A stretch of DNA of 64,000 nt from an uncultured Flavobacteriales bacterium. GTDB taxonomy: Bacteria > Bacteroidota > Bacteroidia > Flavobacteriales_D > Sanyastnellaceae. Shown in pieces: positions 16,702 through 24,764 of the stretch. The notes below the pieces were generated by a model. The model ran no database searches. It saw only the letters and a list, made by a program, of their open reading frames with translations, and was not told the DNA's origin. Each line of letters starts with the position of its first letter. Within the stretch, counting starts at the first letter, position 1. Made by a program: the position numbers and the translations under genes. The stretch covers positions 1-64,000 of the forward strand of contig CAJQLF010000018.1 of assembly GCA_905479115.1 (NCBI GenBank), written 5' to 3'.

Positions 16702-17043
16702 ATGTCGAATTGGAGTGAAATGGAATTGGTTGAGTTTCGTCGCCGTGTCGAATCTAAACTTGGGCTGCTTGAAGAAAAGCTTGCAGAATACCGAGAAATT
16801 ACCAAGCCCATACCACCAGAAAATGCAATTGGTCGTGTGAGTCGCATGGATGCCATCAACAACCGAAGCGTCAATGAGGCCGCACTGCGAACGGCTGAAA
16901 AACAAAAGGCGGACTTGCTTCGAGCCCTCGAACGGTTGAACGACCATAAGTTTGGGTTGTGCCATGCGTGCGGGGAGCGAATTCCGATTGGTCGTATTTT
17001 ACTCGTGCCGGGTGCTACCAGATGTGTATCGTGCTCAGTTTAG
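16702..17043 (+). CDS. DksA/TraR-type zinc finger protein
   Basis: The 113-residue protein has a long helical N-terminal part (about 1-80) that could form a coiled coil. A C-terminal zinc finger follows with cysteines at 87, 90, 108 and 111, in the C4 DksA/TraR arrangement. DksA-type proteins enter the RNA polymerase secondary channel and can modulate promoters with ppGpp. It is shorter than E. coli DksA (151 residues). The coiled-coil tip acidic pair cannot be confirmed, so a general TraR/DksA-family call is safest. It is divergent from the transaldolase gene. Confidence 0.87.
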   Translation: MSNWSEMELVEFRRRVESKLGLLEEKLAEYREITKPIPPENAIGRVSRMDAINNRSVNEAALRTAEKQKADLLRALERLNDHKFGLCHACGERIPIGRILLVPGATRCVSCSV

Positions 17044-17214
17044 CTCGATTGTTTACAACTGCTATTTTTTGTTCGAAACCCTGCATACGAATCGCTGAAT
17101 GCTCGCGTTAAATCCGGTGTAAGGAAAGCTCACTGCTTATTTTTGTGGTCTTTTCCACCAAACCAAACCGTGCAAACGTTTCACACCGCTCGATTCTCCG
17201 GCAGCCCTCATATT

Positions 17215-18060
17215 ATGGTGGGCTTCTTGCTCGTTCTTGCGTTAACGGGTTGTGTGAATTCATGGGATGGTCCTCCGCATTTTGTGCACATTGATGCGAT
17301 CCAACTGGAGCTTTCCCCTGAAGAAGGCGCTGCAACTGAACGAATTGAGGAGGTCTGGGTGTATTCTGAGACAGACGTCCTCGGAGCTTTTCCATTGCCA
17401 GCGGACATTCCGTTATCCCCAGAACAATTAGGTTCTAGCGCTGAGATTACCTTTTCTGCGGGAATCCGAGCCAATGCGATTAGTTCAACTCGCCAACCCT
17501 ATCCGTTCTACGATGCTGTGGTAGAAAATTTGGACATTGATTATGGTGGTTTCGATACACTTGCTCTGACTGTAGGGTATACAGAATTGACGGAGGTTAT
17601 GGTTGCGGAAGATTTTGAAACGGCCAACCGGTTTCAGGAGTCTGTCACCAGTTCAGGGCAAGTGATCAGAACCGAAGACCCCGCGTTTGTTTTGGATGGA
17701 GTTGGAAGTGGATTGATTGTGTTGGATTCTGCTCATCACACGGTTATCTCATCGACGAACGAACAAGAGTATGACCTCGGAACGAATGGTCCCGTGTGGC
17801 TTGAATTGGATTATTCATGCACCCAGCCTTTTTGGATTGGATTGTACGTCAAAAATGCCGTCAACGCTCAGCGGGTTCCCATTTTGATTCTTAACTCGAC
17901 AGACGGTGAACGGAATAAGATTTATCTGGACCTTGGCCCAGTGGTCCGGACATCACCTGATGCCACCCACTATGAGATTACGCTTGATGCCTATTATGAC
18001 GGTTCAGCGGAGTCGACCTTCGTGATGGTGGATAATTTCAAACTTCTCCGTTACCCATGA
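17215..18060 (+). CDS. Putative lipoprotein upstream of a sugar transferase
   Basis: The 281-residue product has a short hydrophobic signal and lipobox LTGC (cysteine about residue 13), so it is predicted to be a lipoprotein of the cell envelope. I do not recognise a named family. The body is beta-rich and acidic, and the C-terminal half (about 150-281) resembles a carbohydrate-binding-type beta-sandwich, though weakly. Its last codon overlaps the ATG of the sugar transferase by four bases, which implies an operon and perhaps a role in surface polysaccharide. The ATG at 17215 is chosen over an upstream TTG because it gives a proper lipoprotein signal. Confidence 0.72.
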   Translation: MVGFLLVLALTGCVNSWDGPPHFVHIDAIQLELSPEEGAATERIEEVWVYSETDVLGAFPLPADIPLSPEQLGSSAEITFSAGIRANAISSTRQPYPFYDAVVENLDIDYGGFDTLALTVGYTELTEVMVAEDFETANRFQESVTSSGQVIRTEDPAFVLDGVGSGLIVLDSAHHTVISSTNEQEYDLGTNGPVWLELDYSCTQPFWIGLYVKNAVNAQRVPILILNSTDGERNKIYLDLGPVVRTSPDATHYEITLDAYYDGSAESTFVMVDNFKLLRYP

Positions 18061-19469
18061 ATAGACGGAGAATAATCCTGGCATATTTATTTACGGACTG
18101 GCTAAGTGCCGCAATGTCGTGGACGCTGTTGTTTGTTTATCGAAATGTGATGTTTGAGGAGGGTACGTGGTCGGACTGGCAGATATGCTTCGAGGATGAT
18201 CGCTTTTCTCTCGGTTTGGCAATCATACCTGTTTTTTGGTTGGGAGTGCATGCGATCGCCGGGATGTATCTAAAGCCGCTCAAAAGGCATCGAATTCTGG
18301 AGGTAGGGCAAGTTACATGGACCACATTGGTGGGCGTTTTGGTGTTGTTTTTTGCTCTTTTACTCGATGATGCCATTGTTTCCTACAAGCAGTACTATGC
18401 ATCTCTGAGTGTATTGCTTTTGGGGCATTGGACGTTCACTTTGTTTGGTCGCCTGGTTATCACGACACGGACCGTAAAGAAAATCCATTCAGGAAAATGG
18501 AGCTTTCCCACGCTCGTCATTGGCGGGAATGAACGGGCGGTCAAGACCATAGAGGAAATCAATGGGTTGAGGAAGCATCCTGGCTATGCTTTTAAGGGCT
18601 TCCTGCAAGCCAATGGTGCTGATACTGCCTTGGAACAGTTTATGCCCAACCTCGGTAAGGTGGATAGCCTCGAATCTGTCATAGAAACCCATGAGATTGA
18701 AGAGGTAATCATTGCAATTGGGTCAGGAGATCATGCCATTTTGGAGTCTGTCTTAAATGTATTGGAAGGGATGGCTGTTGAAGTTAGAATCATCCCAGAC
18801 ATTTACGATATTTTGAGTGGTTCCGTTCGGATGTCCAGCATTTATGGGGCTCCATTGATTGAGATTGACCGCCAAATCATGCCCCAGTGGCAGCGCTCAT
18901 TGAAGAGAGCAATGGATTGGGTTATCAGCATATTGGCCCTTGTAATTCTATTTCCTGTATTTGTCATCATTGGATTGGCCGTCTCAATGACAAGCAAGGG
19001 ACCTGTTTTTTTCTTGCAAGAGCGAATTGGTTGGCACGGAAAACCATTCAAGATCATCAAGTTTAGAACCATGGTGTTGGACGCAGAAAAAGCAGGTCCC
19101 CAACTAAGTCGTTCTGATGACCCTCGAATTACATCAGTAGGCAAATTCTTGCGCAAATCGAGGTTGGATGAATTGCCTCAATTCTTCAATGTTGTCAAAG
19201 GGGATATGTCATTGGTTGGCCCACGTCCGGAGCGAAGTCATTTTATTTCCAAAATCATGGAGCGTGCCCCACATTACCGTCACTTGCAAAAAGTTCGCCC
19301 CGGCATCACTTCCTGGGGTCAGGTGAAATACGGATACGCCGAGAACGTGGATCAAATGATTCAGCGGTTGAGGTTCGATTTAATCTACATCGAGAACATG
19401 TCCGTCGCGTTGGATTTCAAGATCCTGTTTTATACCGTCATCACAGTGCTTCGTGGTCGAGGTAAATAG
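18057..19469 (+). CDS. Polyprenyl glycosylphosphotransferase (WcaJ-type sugar transferase)
   Basis: The 470-residue protein has about four or five N-terminal membrane segments, a central Rossmann-like region (about 150-250) and a C-terminal bacterial sugar transferase domain. Hallmarks are GPVFFLQERIGWHGKPF, the KFRTM motif, LRKSRLDELPQ and LVGPRPE. Such enzymes load the first sugar phosphate onto undecaprenyl phosphate to start polysaccharide repeat synthesis at the inner membrane. The sugar cannot be inferred. No other glycan assembly genes follow, so the rest of the pathway is elsewhere. It overlaps the upstream lipoprotein gene by ATGA. Confidence 0.93.
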   Translation: MNRRRIILAYLFTDWLSAAMSWTLLFVYRNVMFEEGTWSDWQICFEDDRFSLGLAIIPVFWLGVHAIAGMYLKPLKRHRILEVGQVTWTTLVGVLVLFFALLLDDAIVSYKQYYASLSVLLLGHWTFTLFGRLVITTRTVKKIHSGKWSFPTLVIGGNERAVKTIEEINGLRKHPGYAFKGFLQANGADTALEQFMPNLGKVDSLESVIETHEIEEVIIAIGSGDHAILESVLNVLEGMAVEVRIIPDIYDILSGSVRMSSIYGAPLIEIDRQIMPQWQRSLKRAMDWVISILALVILFPVFVIIGLAVSMTSKGPVFFLQERIGWHGKPFKIIKFRTMVLDAEKAGPQLSRSDDPRITSVGKFLRKSRLDELPQFFNVVKGDMSLVGPRPERSHFISKIMERAPHYRHLQKVRPGITSWGQVKYGYAENVDQMIQRLRFDLIYIENMSVALDFKILFYTVITVLRGRGK

Positions 19470-19512
19470 CAAATTCGCAAGGTTAATAACATTTTTGGGC
19501 GATATTTAAGGC

Positions 19513-20652
19513 ATGAATCGCCATTCCATTCTGTGGGCCACGATGTGCTCCTTTTTGGTCCTGCTTGCATGGGGGGTGTGCGCGTCAACATCAGCTCAGG
19601 AGGTTCAGGGAATCACGGCAATGCAACTGCGTGTCACGGAAGCCCAGAATTTGATGCTCCAAAATGTCGGGTTTTATTTGGATGGGGCAGTGGAGGTGGA
19701 TTTGGATGAAGGCGTGGTGGATTGGAAAGAATCGGAAAAGGACGTTTTAAAGCAAGTGACGCGCATCGTGCGTCAAGTAGGAGAGTTGCAAGCGATTGAA
19801 GGATTGATGGACGAGGTTGCTTTCACAGATGAGGTGCAGGCTGCCATCCATCACGTAAATGAATTGACCATCCGTGATTTGAGGCATTGGAGGATGGCAC
19901 AAGGATTGAGCGAGAGCGAGCAATGGTATGTCATGGTGCAGACCGCACTTGATGAGTTGAAAATGCAAATCGCAATTGAATTGAAATACCGCGTCAACAG
20001 AGCTCTTTTCCAGCAGCTAGAGAACACATTGAGTGCCATCAAGGACGAGGATGCTGATTGGTTAAAAGTGGACGACAATGCACCCCTGCCAGCTACCGAT
20101 TGGACGCTGTCCGATGGCTCGTCTGCGGCGCTTTCTGCAGCAGACGGTTCGAGTTGGATCGGCGGAGGCAATGGTGAGACTTACTTCGAAGACATGTTGG
20201 AGCGAATCGTACAATTGTTGGAGCAACAGGACGGTCGACTGCGGGCATTGGAATCGGGTGTGTCCGAAAGTGCATCCGAAGTTTCGTGGCTGCCTCCCGT
20301 ACTCTCGGATGCTCGGTTGAAGCATCTTCGCTTGCCGGACTATATGGATGTGTCTTTCTATTCGGGCTCCTTCAAGTTGAGCCTCAATGCACAACTTCAG
20401 CTCAATGAGGTCATCGAATTGATGGGAAGGTATCCCCAACTCAGGGTTGTTTGCACAGGCCATGCGGATATGCAAGGTGAACGATCGCTCAATATGGCCC
20501 TTTCAAGAAATCGCGCTTCCTCTGTTCGTTCATATTTATTGCAGAGCGGGGTCAAGGCAGAACGGGTGCTCTTGAACTATTTTGGAGAGGAACGTGCAAA
20601 GGCTGCTGGTGCTGAAGATCGTCGCGTGGAAGTGCGATTTTATGTCAATTGA
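19513..20652 (+). CDS. OmpA-family outer-membrane or periplasmic protein
   Basis: The 379-residue protein has a signal peptide ending near TSAQE and a helical middle (about 40-190) of unknown role. A linker rich in Ser, Ala and Asp leads to a C-terminal OmpA-like peptidoglycan-binding domain (about 285-379) with VVCTGHADMQGERSLNMALS and an RNRASSVRSYLL helix. The C-terminal domain predicts non-covalent binding to peptidoglycan. There is no recognisable N-terminal beta-barrel, so it is probably periplasmic and tethers something else. It lies 43 bp after the sugar transferase gene. Confidence 0.87.
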   Translation: MNRHSILWATMCSFLVLLAWGVCASTSAQEVQGITAMQLRVTEAQNLMLQNVGFYLDGAVEVDLDEGVVDWKESEKDVLKQVTRIVRQVGELQAIEGLMDEVAFTDEVQAAIHHVNELTIRDLRHWRMAQGLSESEQWYVMVQTALDELKMQIAIELKYRVNRALFQQLENTLSAIKDEDADWLKVDDNAPLPATDWTLSDGSSAALSAADGSSWIGGGNGETYFEDMLERIVQLLEQQDGRLRALESGVSESASEVSWLPPVLSDARLKHLRLPDYMDVSFYSGSFKLSLNAQLQLNEVIELMGRYPQLRVVCTGHADMQGERSLNMALSRNRASSVRSYLLQSGVKAERVLLNYFGEERAKAAGAEDRRVEVRFYVN

Positions 20653-20700
20653 TGGGAGGCAAGCCGCTTTTTAAAGAACTTCGCAGAAGAAAGGTCCTGA

Positions 20701-21321
20701 ATGAAACTCATCTGCATTGGTCGTAATTACGCGGATCACGCGAAAGAATTGGGAAACAAGGTTCCGAGCGAGCCGCTTTTTTTCTTGAAGCCTGATAGTG
20801 CTATACTTCCGCACCGGCACCCTTTTTATATTCCGGAGTGGACCCAAGAAGTGCATTATGAGGTGGAACTCTTGGTGCGGATTACTCGGAATGGAAAATC
20901 TGTCGCTTTGGAGTTTGCTCATCGATACTACGAAGAGGTTTCTTTGGGAATAGACTTCACAGCGAGGGATGTGCAGTCAGCTGCCAAATCGGAAGGGCAC
21001 CCATGGGAGAAGGCCAAAGCCTTTGACGGCTCTGCGGTGGTGAGCCGCGAATGGATAGCCAAAGATCATTGGGCCGAGGGATGGGAGCACGTCCCGTTCG
21101 AATTGAAGAAGAATGGAACGGTTGTCCAGTCCGCTACAGCGGAATCCATGCTGTTTCACGTAGATCAGTTGATTGCCCATGTTTCGAAGTATATGACCCT
21201 CAAAATGGGGGACATTCTATTTACAGGAACTCCTTCCGGTGTTGGGGCGGTTGCAGACGGCGATGTGCTGGAAGGCACGCTAGACGGAGCACGGATGTTT
21301 AGGGTCCAAGTTCATGGCTAG
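20701..21321 (+). CDS. Fumarylacetoacetate hydrolase (FAH) family protein
   Basis: The 206-residue protein starts MKLICIGRNYADHAKELGN and shows the FAH fold: metal ligands in HYEVELLVRI, GIDFTARDVQ, and FTGTPSGVGAV near the C-terminus. Small members of this family hydrolyse or decarboxylate acylpyruvates and oxaloacetate; the exact substrate cannot be fixed. It overlaps aroK by 8 bp, so the two are cotranslated, but no functional link is evident. Confidence 0.9.
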   Translation: MKLICIGRNYADHAKELGNKVPSEPLFFLKPDSAILPHRHPFYIPEWTQEVHYEVELLVRITRNGKSVALEFAHRYYEEVSLGIDFTARDVQSAAKSEGHPWEKAKAFDGSAVVSREWIAKDHWAEGWEHVPFELKKNGTVVQSATAESMLFHVDQLIAHVSKYMTLKMGDILFTGTPSGVGAVADGDVLEGTLDGARMFRVQVHG

Positions 21322-21829
21322 TCAGATTTTTTTTATTGGCTACATGGGAGCCGGGAAGTCATCAACTGCTAAGCGATTGGGAGATCACACCGGTCACGCA
21401 ATTGCAGACTTGGATGCCATGATTTCCAAAAGAATGGGCATGTCGATTTCGCGCATTTTCGAAACGCTAGGAGAGCAGCGGTTTCGAGATATGGAGGGCG
21501 TTGTTTTGGCGGAGGTTGCTGGAAATCCGGCGTTTCCCATTGTCGCGTGTGGAGGCGGCTTGCCTTGTTCTCCTGAGAATTGGAAGCTTATGCAGTCCCA
21601 TGGATTCGTTATTTGGTTGGACCCTGCTTTCGAGATTCTTTTTACCCGGTTGCAGGGTGACGGTTCGCGTCCCTTGTTGAAGGCAGGAAGTGAAATGAAG
21701 GATGAGGAGGCCATTCGATCCCATCATGCCCTTCGCTCTGCTTGTTATCAAGCCTGCGATGAACGGTTTGAAGGCACGGTGGACACCTCGGCATTAGAAC
21801 GGTGGAGCGATCAGTTGCATTCACACTGA
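21314..21829 (+). CDS. aroK: Shikimate kinase
   Basis: The 171-residue P-loop kinase phosphorylates shikimate at the 3-OH. It shows GYMGAGKSSTAKRLG (about 9-23), the shikimate-binding region DLDAMISKRMGMSI with ETLGEQRFRDME, and ACGGGLP (about 75-81). Length is typical. Together with the DAHP synthase-chorismate mutase gene and aroQ it gives three aromatic pathway genes within 19 kb, each in a different transcription unit. The start lies inside the FAH gene end. Confidence 0.93.
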   Translation: MASQIFFIGYMGAGKSSTAKRLGDHTGHAIADLDAMISKRMGMSISRIFETLGEQRFRDMEGVVLAEVAGNPAFPIVACGGGLPCSPENWKLMQSHGFVIWLDPAFEILFTRLQGDGSRPLLKAGSEMKDEEAIRSHHALRSACYQACDERFEGTVDTSALERWSDQLHSH

Positions 21830-21845
21830 TCTGCCGCTCTCCCGA

Positions 21846-22358
21846 TTAATCGTGTAAAACCGCTTCGTCGGTAGGGCTGGGGTTTTGAGCCAGTTGAACT
21901 TCGATGTGTTCTTTCAAATTGGTGCTGAGACTGAGCCCACAGAAATCGGCCCGAACTGGGAACGACCGGTGAATGCGATCAATTAACACCGCAGTCGAAA
22001 TGCGTTTTGGACCCGAGCTTAAGATGTGATGCACGGCATACATCAGTGTTTTTCCTGAATTCAGCACATCGTCCACAATAAGCACATCTTGGTCCTTCAA
22101 GGATGCCAAGTCGCAACTCAATGTGATGGGGCCGTCAAGCGGCGCAGATTTGTTGAGTTTCAAAGTGGAAGCGTACACTTTACAAGTTCCAATTTCGGCT
22201 ACAATCGCCGCTAGCCGGCCTCCCATGGGCTCTCCATTTCCTGCGATAGAGACCAAGTGCAATTCCGTGGAATGATGAAATTCTTCCAGGACCTGCCGCG
22301 CAATTCGCTGAAGTTTTCGTTCGATCTGTTGGGATTCAAGAATTCGTGTGCTGCTCAT
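21846..22358 (-). CDS. PyrR-like phosphoribosyltransferase-family protein
   Basis: The 170-residue protein contains the type I PRTase PRPP-binding motif VLIVDDVLNSGKTLMYA (about residues 94-110). It also has the flexible-loop region after GGRLAAIVAEI. It resembles PyrR-type and related family members in size, which act as uracil PRTases or pyrimidine operon regulators, but the base specificity is not clear. An upstream TTG start would overlap the stop of the methyltransferase gene. The ATG at 22358 gives the typical N-terminus and is favoured. Confidence 0.85.
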   Translation of the reverse strand: MSSTRILESQQIERKLQRIARQVLEEFHHSTELHLVSIAGNGEPMGGRLAAIVAEIGTCKVYASTLKLNKSAPLDGPITLSCDLASLKDQDVLIVDDVLNSGKTLMYAVHHILSSGPKRISTAVLIDRIHRSFPVRADFCGLSLSTNLKEHIEVQLAQNPSPTDEAVLHD

Positions 22359-22384
22359 GGTATTGAGGTTCGGTTGATGCCGGT

Positions 22385-23842
22385 TCAAAGTTGGACCGTT
22401 TTTTCGAATACTCCAATTGCTTCAACGTGCGCTGTATGCGGAAATTGATCCACGAACTTCAGCTTCTTCAATTGGTAACCAAATTCATTAAGGGTCAAGA
22501 TGTCGCGCGCCTGCGTTGCGGGATTACAAGAAACATAAACGATGCGCTGAGCACCAAGTCGAATGACTTTGCGCAGGGTTTTGGGTGAGATGCCTGCCCG
22601 AGGAGGATCCAATACGATGGTCTGAATTTTCCCTTTGTATTCGGGGTATTCCAGAAGGAATTTTCCGACATCGGCGGCGAAAAACTCAACATTTGAGATG
22701 CCATTTTTTGCAGCACTTTTTTTCGCGTCGATGATGGCCTGTTCAACAATGTCGACTCCGATGATGCGTCGTCCTGAGGCCCTCGCTAACAATTGAGCAA
22801 TGGTACCTGTGCCGCAGAAGAGGTCCATGATGAGTTTCCCATCATCAGAATCGCCATCGAGTGATTCAATCGCTTCCTTTAAGGCTTCCTCGTAAAGCCG
22901 TTCTGCGCTGGCCGGATTGGTTTGAAAAAAACTGGCCATTTCCACATCAAAGTCCAACCCGTGCAATCGCTCGGTCACAAATGGTTCTCCAAAAATACAC
23001 GTGCTGTCTCCTGCTCGAGCTTCGACGCGTTCTCCTTTGTCGTCATTGATCGTATGCAAAATTCCTTGTAAGCGGTCTCCGAATCGTTCGGTCATTGCGT
23101 CAACGAATGCCGCTGTGGGAAAGGATGCCAGTCCCTCAGAAGATGTCACCAAATTGAAGAGCAGTCGCTGACTGGCCATGCTTTTTCGCACCACCAAAAA
23201 ACGATAGAACCCTTCTCTCCTTGGTGGATGCCAAGCCGGCAGTCCGGTTTGTTCGAACCACAGACGGAGCGATTTTATGGCATTTTCAACCTCTGCATCG
23301 AATAGTCCAGAATCCCCATTTAGGTTCTCAACGGCCCACCAAGTTCCACGTCGTTTAAAGCCAAGCCCAAACCCGTCCACTTTTTCATTCGCAACGGGAT
23401 CATGGATGATGGCTGAAAAACTATATTCCATCTTGTTGCGATAGTGCCAATGGGATGGGGAAGCGATCAGACCTTGGTAGCAACCCTGAATGTTCTCTAC
23501 GCCTCCGATGCGCTGGTACAGATCGAGGGATGTTTTTTCCTTGAGCGTATGCTGGATTTCAATGGGCAAGTGCGCATAGGGGGCCCCTGGAATTTCTTGA
23601 TATGGGATCGAGACTTCTTCCGGTGCGCGTTGAATGACATCTTCAAGCTTGCACTCCGCATACTTGGATTTGCATTTGGAAACACGCGCCCGAACTTGTT
23701 GGCCGGGCAGCGCATTCTGAACGAACACCACAAAAGGTCCGCGTTCAGTTTCCAACCGCGCTATGCCTTTGCCTCCATGGGCGATGTCCTCGATGTCCAG
23801 CGTGAGGACTTCGTTTTTTCGAAATAATCGTTCTTTTCGCAC
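22385..23842 (-). CDS. RlmD/TrmA-family RNA m5-uridine methyltransferase lacking the iron-sulfur motif
   Basis: The 485-residue protein has an N-terminal TRAM domain (about 5-70). The catalytic domain has the SAM motif MDLFCGTGTIAQLL, VLDPPRAG, and the nucleophile in VSCNPATQARDI (Cys about 439). These enzymes methylate C5 of a uridine in 23S rRNA or tRNA. In canonical RlmD four cysteines between TRAM and the catalytic domain hold a [4Fe-4S] cluster. Here that stretch reads IPGAPYAHLPIEIQ with no cysteine. The GTG at 23842 is preferred, as a perfect -7 box ends five bases upstream. An ATG at 23884 would add 14 unlikely residues. Confidence 0.85.
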   Translation of the reverse strand: MRKERLFRKNEVLTLDIEDIAHGGKGIARLETERGPFVVFVQNALPGQQVRARVSKCKSKYAECKLEDVIQRAPEEVSIPYQEIPGAPYAHLPIEIQHTLKEKTSLDLYQRIGGVENIQGCYQGLIASPSHWHYRNKMEYSFSAIIHDPVANEKVDGFGLGFKRRGTWWAVENLNGDSGLFDAEVENAIKSLRLWFEQTGLPAWHPPRREGFYRFLVVRKSMASQRLLFNLVTSSEGLASFPTAAFVDAMTERFGDRLQGILHTINDDKGERVEARAGDSTCIFGEPFVTERLHGLDFDVEMASFFQTNPASAERLYEEALKEAIESLDGDSDDGKLIMDLFCGTGTIAQLLARASGRRIIGVDIVEQAIIDAKKSAAKNGISNVEFFAADVGKFLLEYPEYKGKIQTIVLDPPRAGISPKTLRKVIRLGAQRIVYVSCNPATQARDILTLNEFGYQLKKLKFVDQFPHTAHVEAIGVFEKTVQL

Positions 23843-23847
23843 GAAGA

Positions 23848-23855
23848 CAAAAGTA
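23848..23855 (-). promoter_or_regulatory. -7 promoter box (TACTTTTG) of the RNA methyltransferase gene
   Basis: An exact TAnnTTTG match on the minus strand, followed by five bases and a GTG at 23842. Confidence 0.5.
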
Positions 23856-23882
23856 CTTCCGAACGCGCGGTATATTGCGAGC

Positions 23883-24764
23883 ATGTTGGAATGCGGCCAA
23901 AATAGTTGGAGGGGTGTGCTCGGAAGGATTGGGAGCTGTACCCTGGTCTTTTGCTTGGGGCTGCCTTTGGCATCGATTGGGCAAGGATTGGAGGAATTGT
24001 CCTTAGGTACATTCAATATTCGATACGATAATCCTCTCGACACCTTGGAGTGGCATGAACGGCGAAATGAGGTAGCCACAGCTGTGCGCTACTTCGATGT
24101 TATTGGGATCCAGGAGGCGCTTCCCAATCAGGTGGCAGATTTGCAGGAGCGGATGCCTGAACACGACTCATTCGGAGAGGGGCGCAATGCGGATGGAACG
24201 GGTGAAGCCTGTCCTATTTTTTGGAACCGGGACCGCTTTGATTTTCTGCAAGGTGATGTTCGTTGGTTGTCCTTGGATCCTACTCAACCGGGAAGTCGAG
24301 GGTGGGATGCAGATTTACCGCGGATCGCCACGGTGGTTTTGTTATTTGATCGAAAGCGACAGCAGACGGTGCGTGTTATCAACACCCATTGGTCCCATGT
24401 GGGGTCTGAAGCGCGGATGAATGCGGCTGCTTTAATAGCGGGTTGGAGCGGTTGGGAGTCCGACGATTCGGAGGATCTGGTTCTGGTTTGTGGCGATTTG
24501 AATGCGGAAGAGGAACAACCTGAAATTCAGTCTTTGCTTGAACTGGCGGAGCTTCAAGACACCTATCACACGACCAAGTACCGCTGCCGCAAATCATTCG
24601 GAACGTTTACCACGTTTTTGCCCGAAAATCTAGCGAACGCGACGCGAATTGACTACATCTTCTATCGAGGTGATGTTGACGTGGAATGGGCGTGTGCGGA
24701 TGAGGTGATCAAATTCGGTGTCTACATATCGGATCATATGCCGTATCACGCGATTTTTAAATGA
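23883..24764 (+). CDS. Endonuclease/exonuclease/phosphatase-family protein, exported
   Basis: The 293-residue protein has a signal-like hydrophobic N-terminus (LGRIGSCTLVFCLGLPL) and the full set of EEP motifs: FNIRYD, IGIQEALPNQ, NTHWSHVG, CGDLNAEEEQPE, ATRIDYIF and SDHMPYHAIF. The superfamily covers DNases, sphingomyelinases and inositol phosphatases acting by a metal-assisted Asp/His mechanism. Substrate is unknown and it is likely periplasmic. The start is chosen to keep the signal peptide and lies 40 bp from the divergent methyltransferase start. Its stop overlaps the transporter ATG by four bases. Confidence 0.88.
   Translation: MLECGQNSWRGVLGRIGSCTLVFCLGLPLASIGQGLEELSLGTFNIRYDNPLDTLEWHERRNEVATAVRYFDVIGIQEALPNQVADLQERMPEHDSFGEGRNADGTGEACPIFWNRDRFDFLQGDVRWLSLDPTQPGSRGWDADLPRIATVVLLFDRKRQQTVRVINTHWSHVGSEARMNAAALIAGWSGWESDDSEDLVLVCGDLNAEEEQPEIQSLLELAELQDTYHTTKYRCRKSFGTFTTFLPENLANATRIDYIFYRGDVDVEWACADEVIKFGVYISDHMPYHAIFK

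Noticed and set aside
23843-24079. N-terminal extension of the RNA methyltransferase
   Set aside because: It would overlap the divergent EEP gene and shows no domain; the GTG at 23842 has a matching promoter box.
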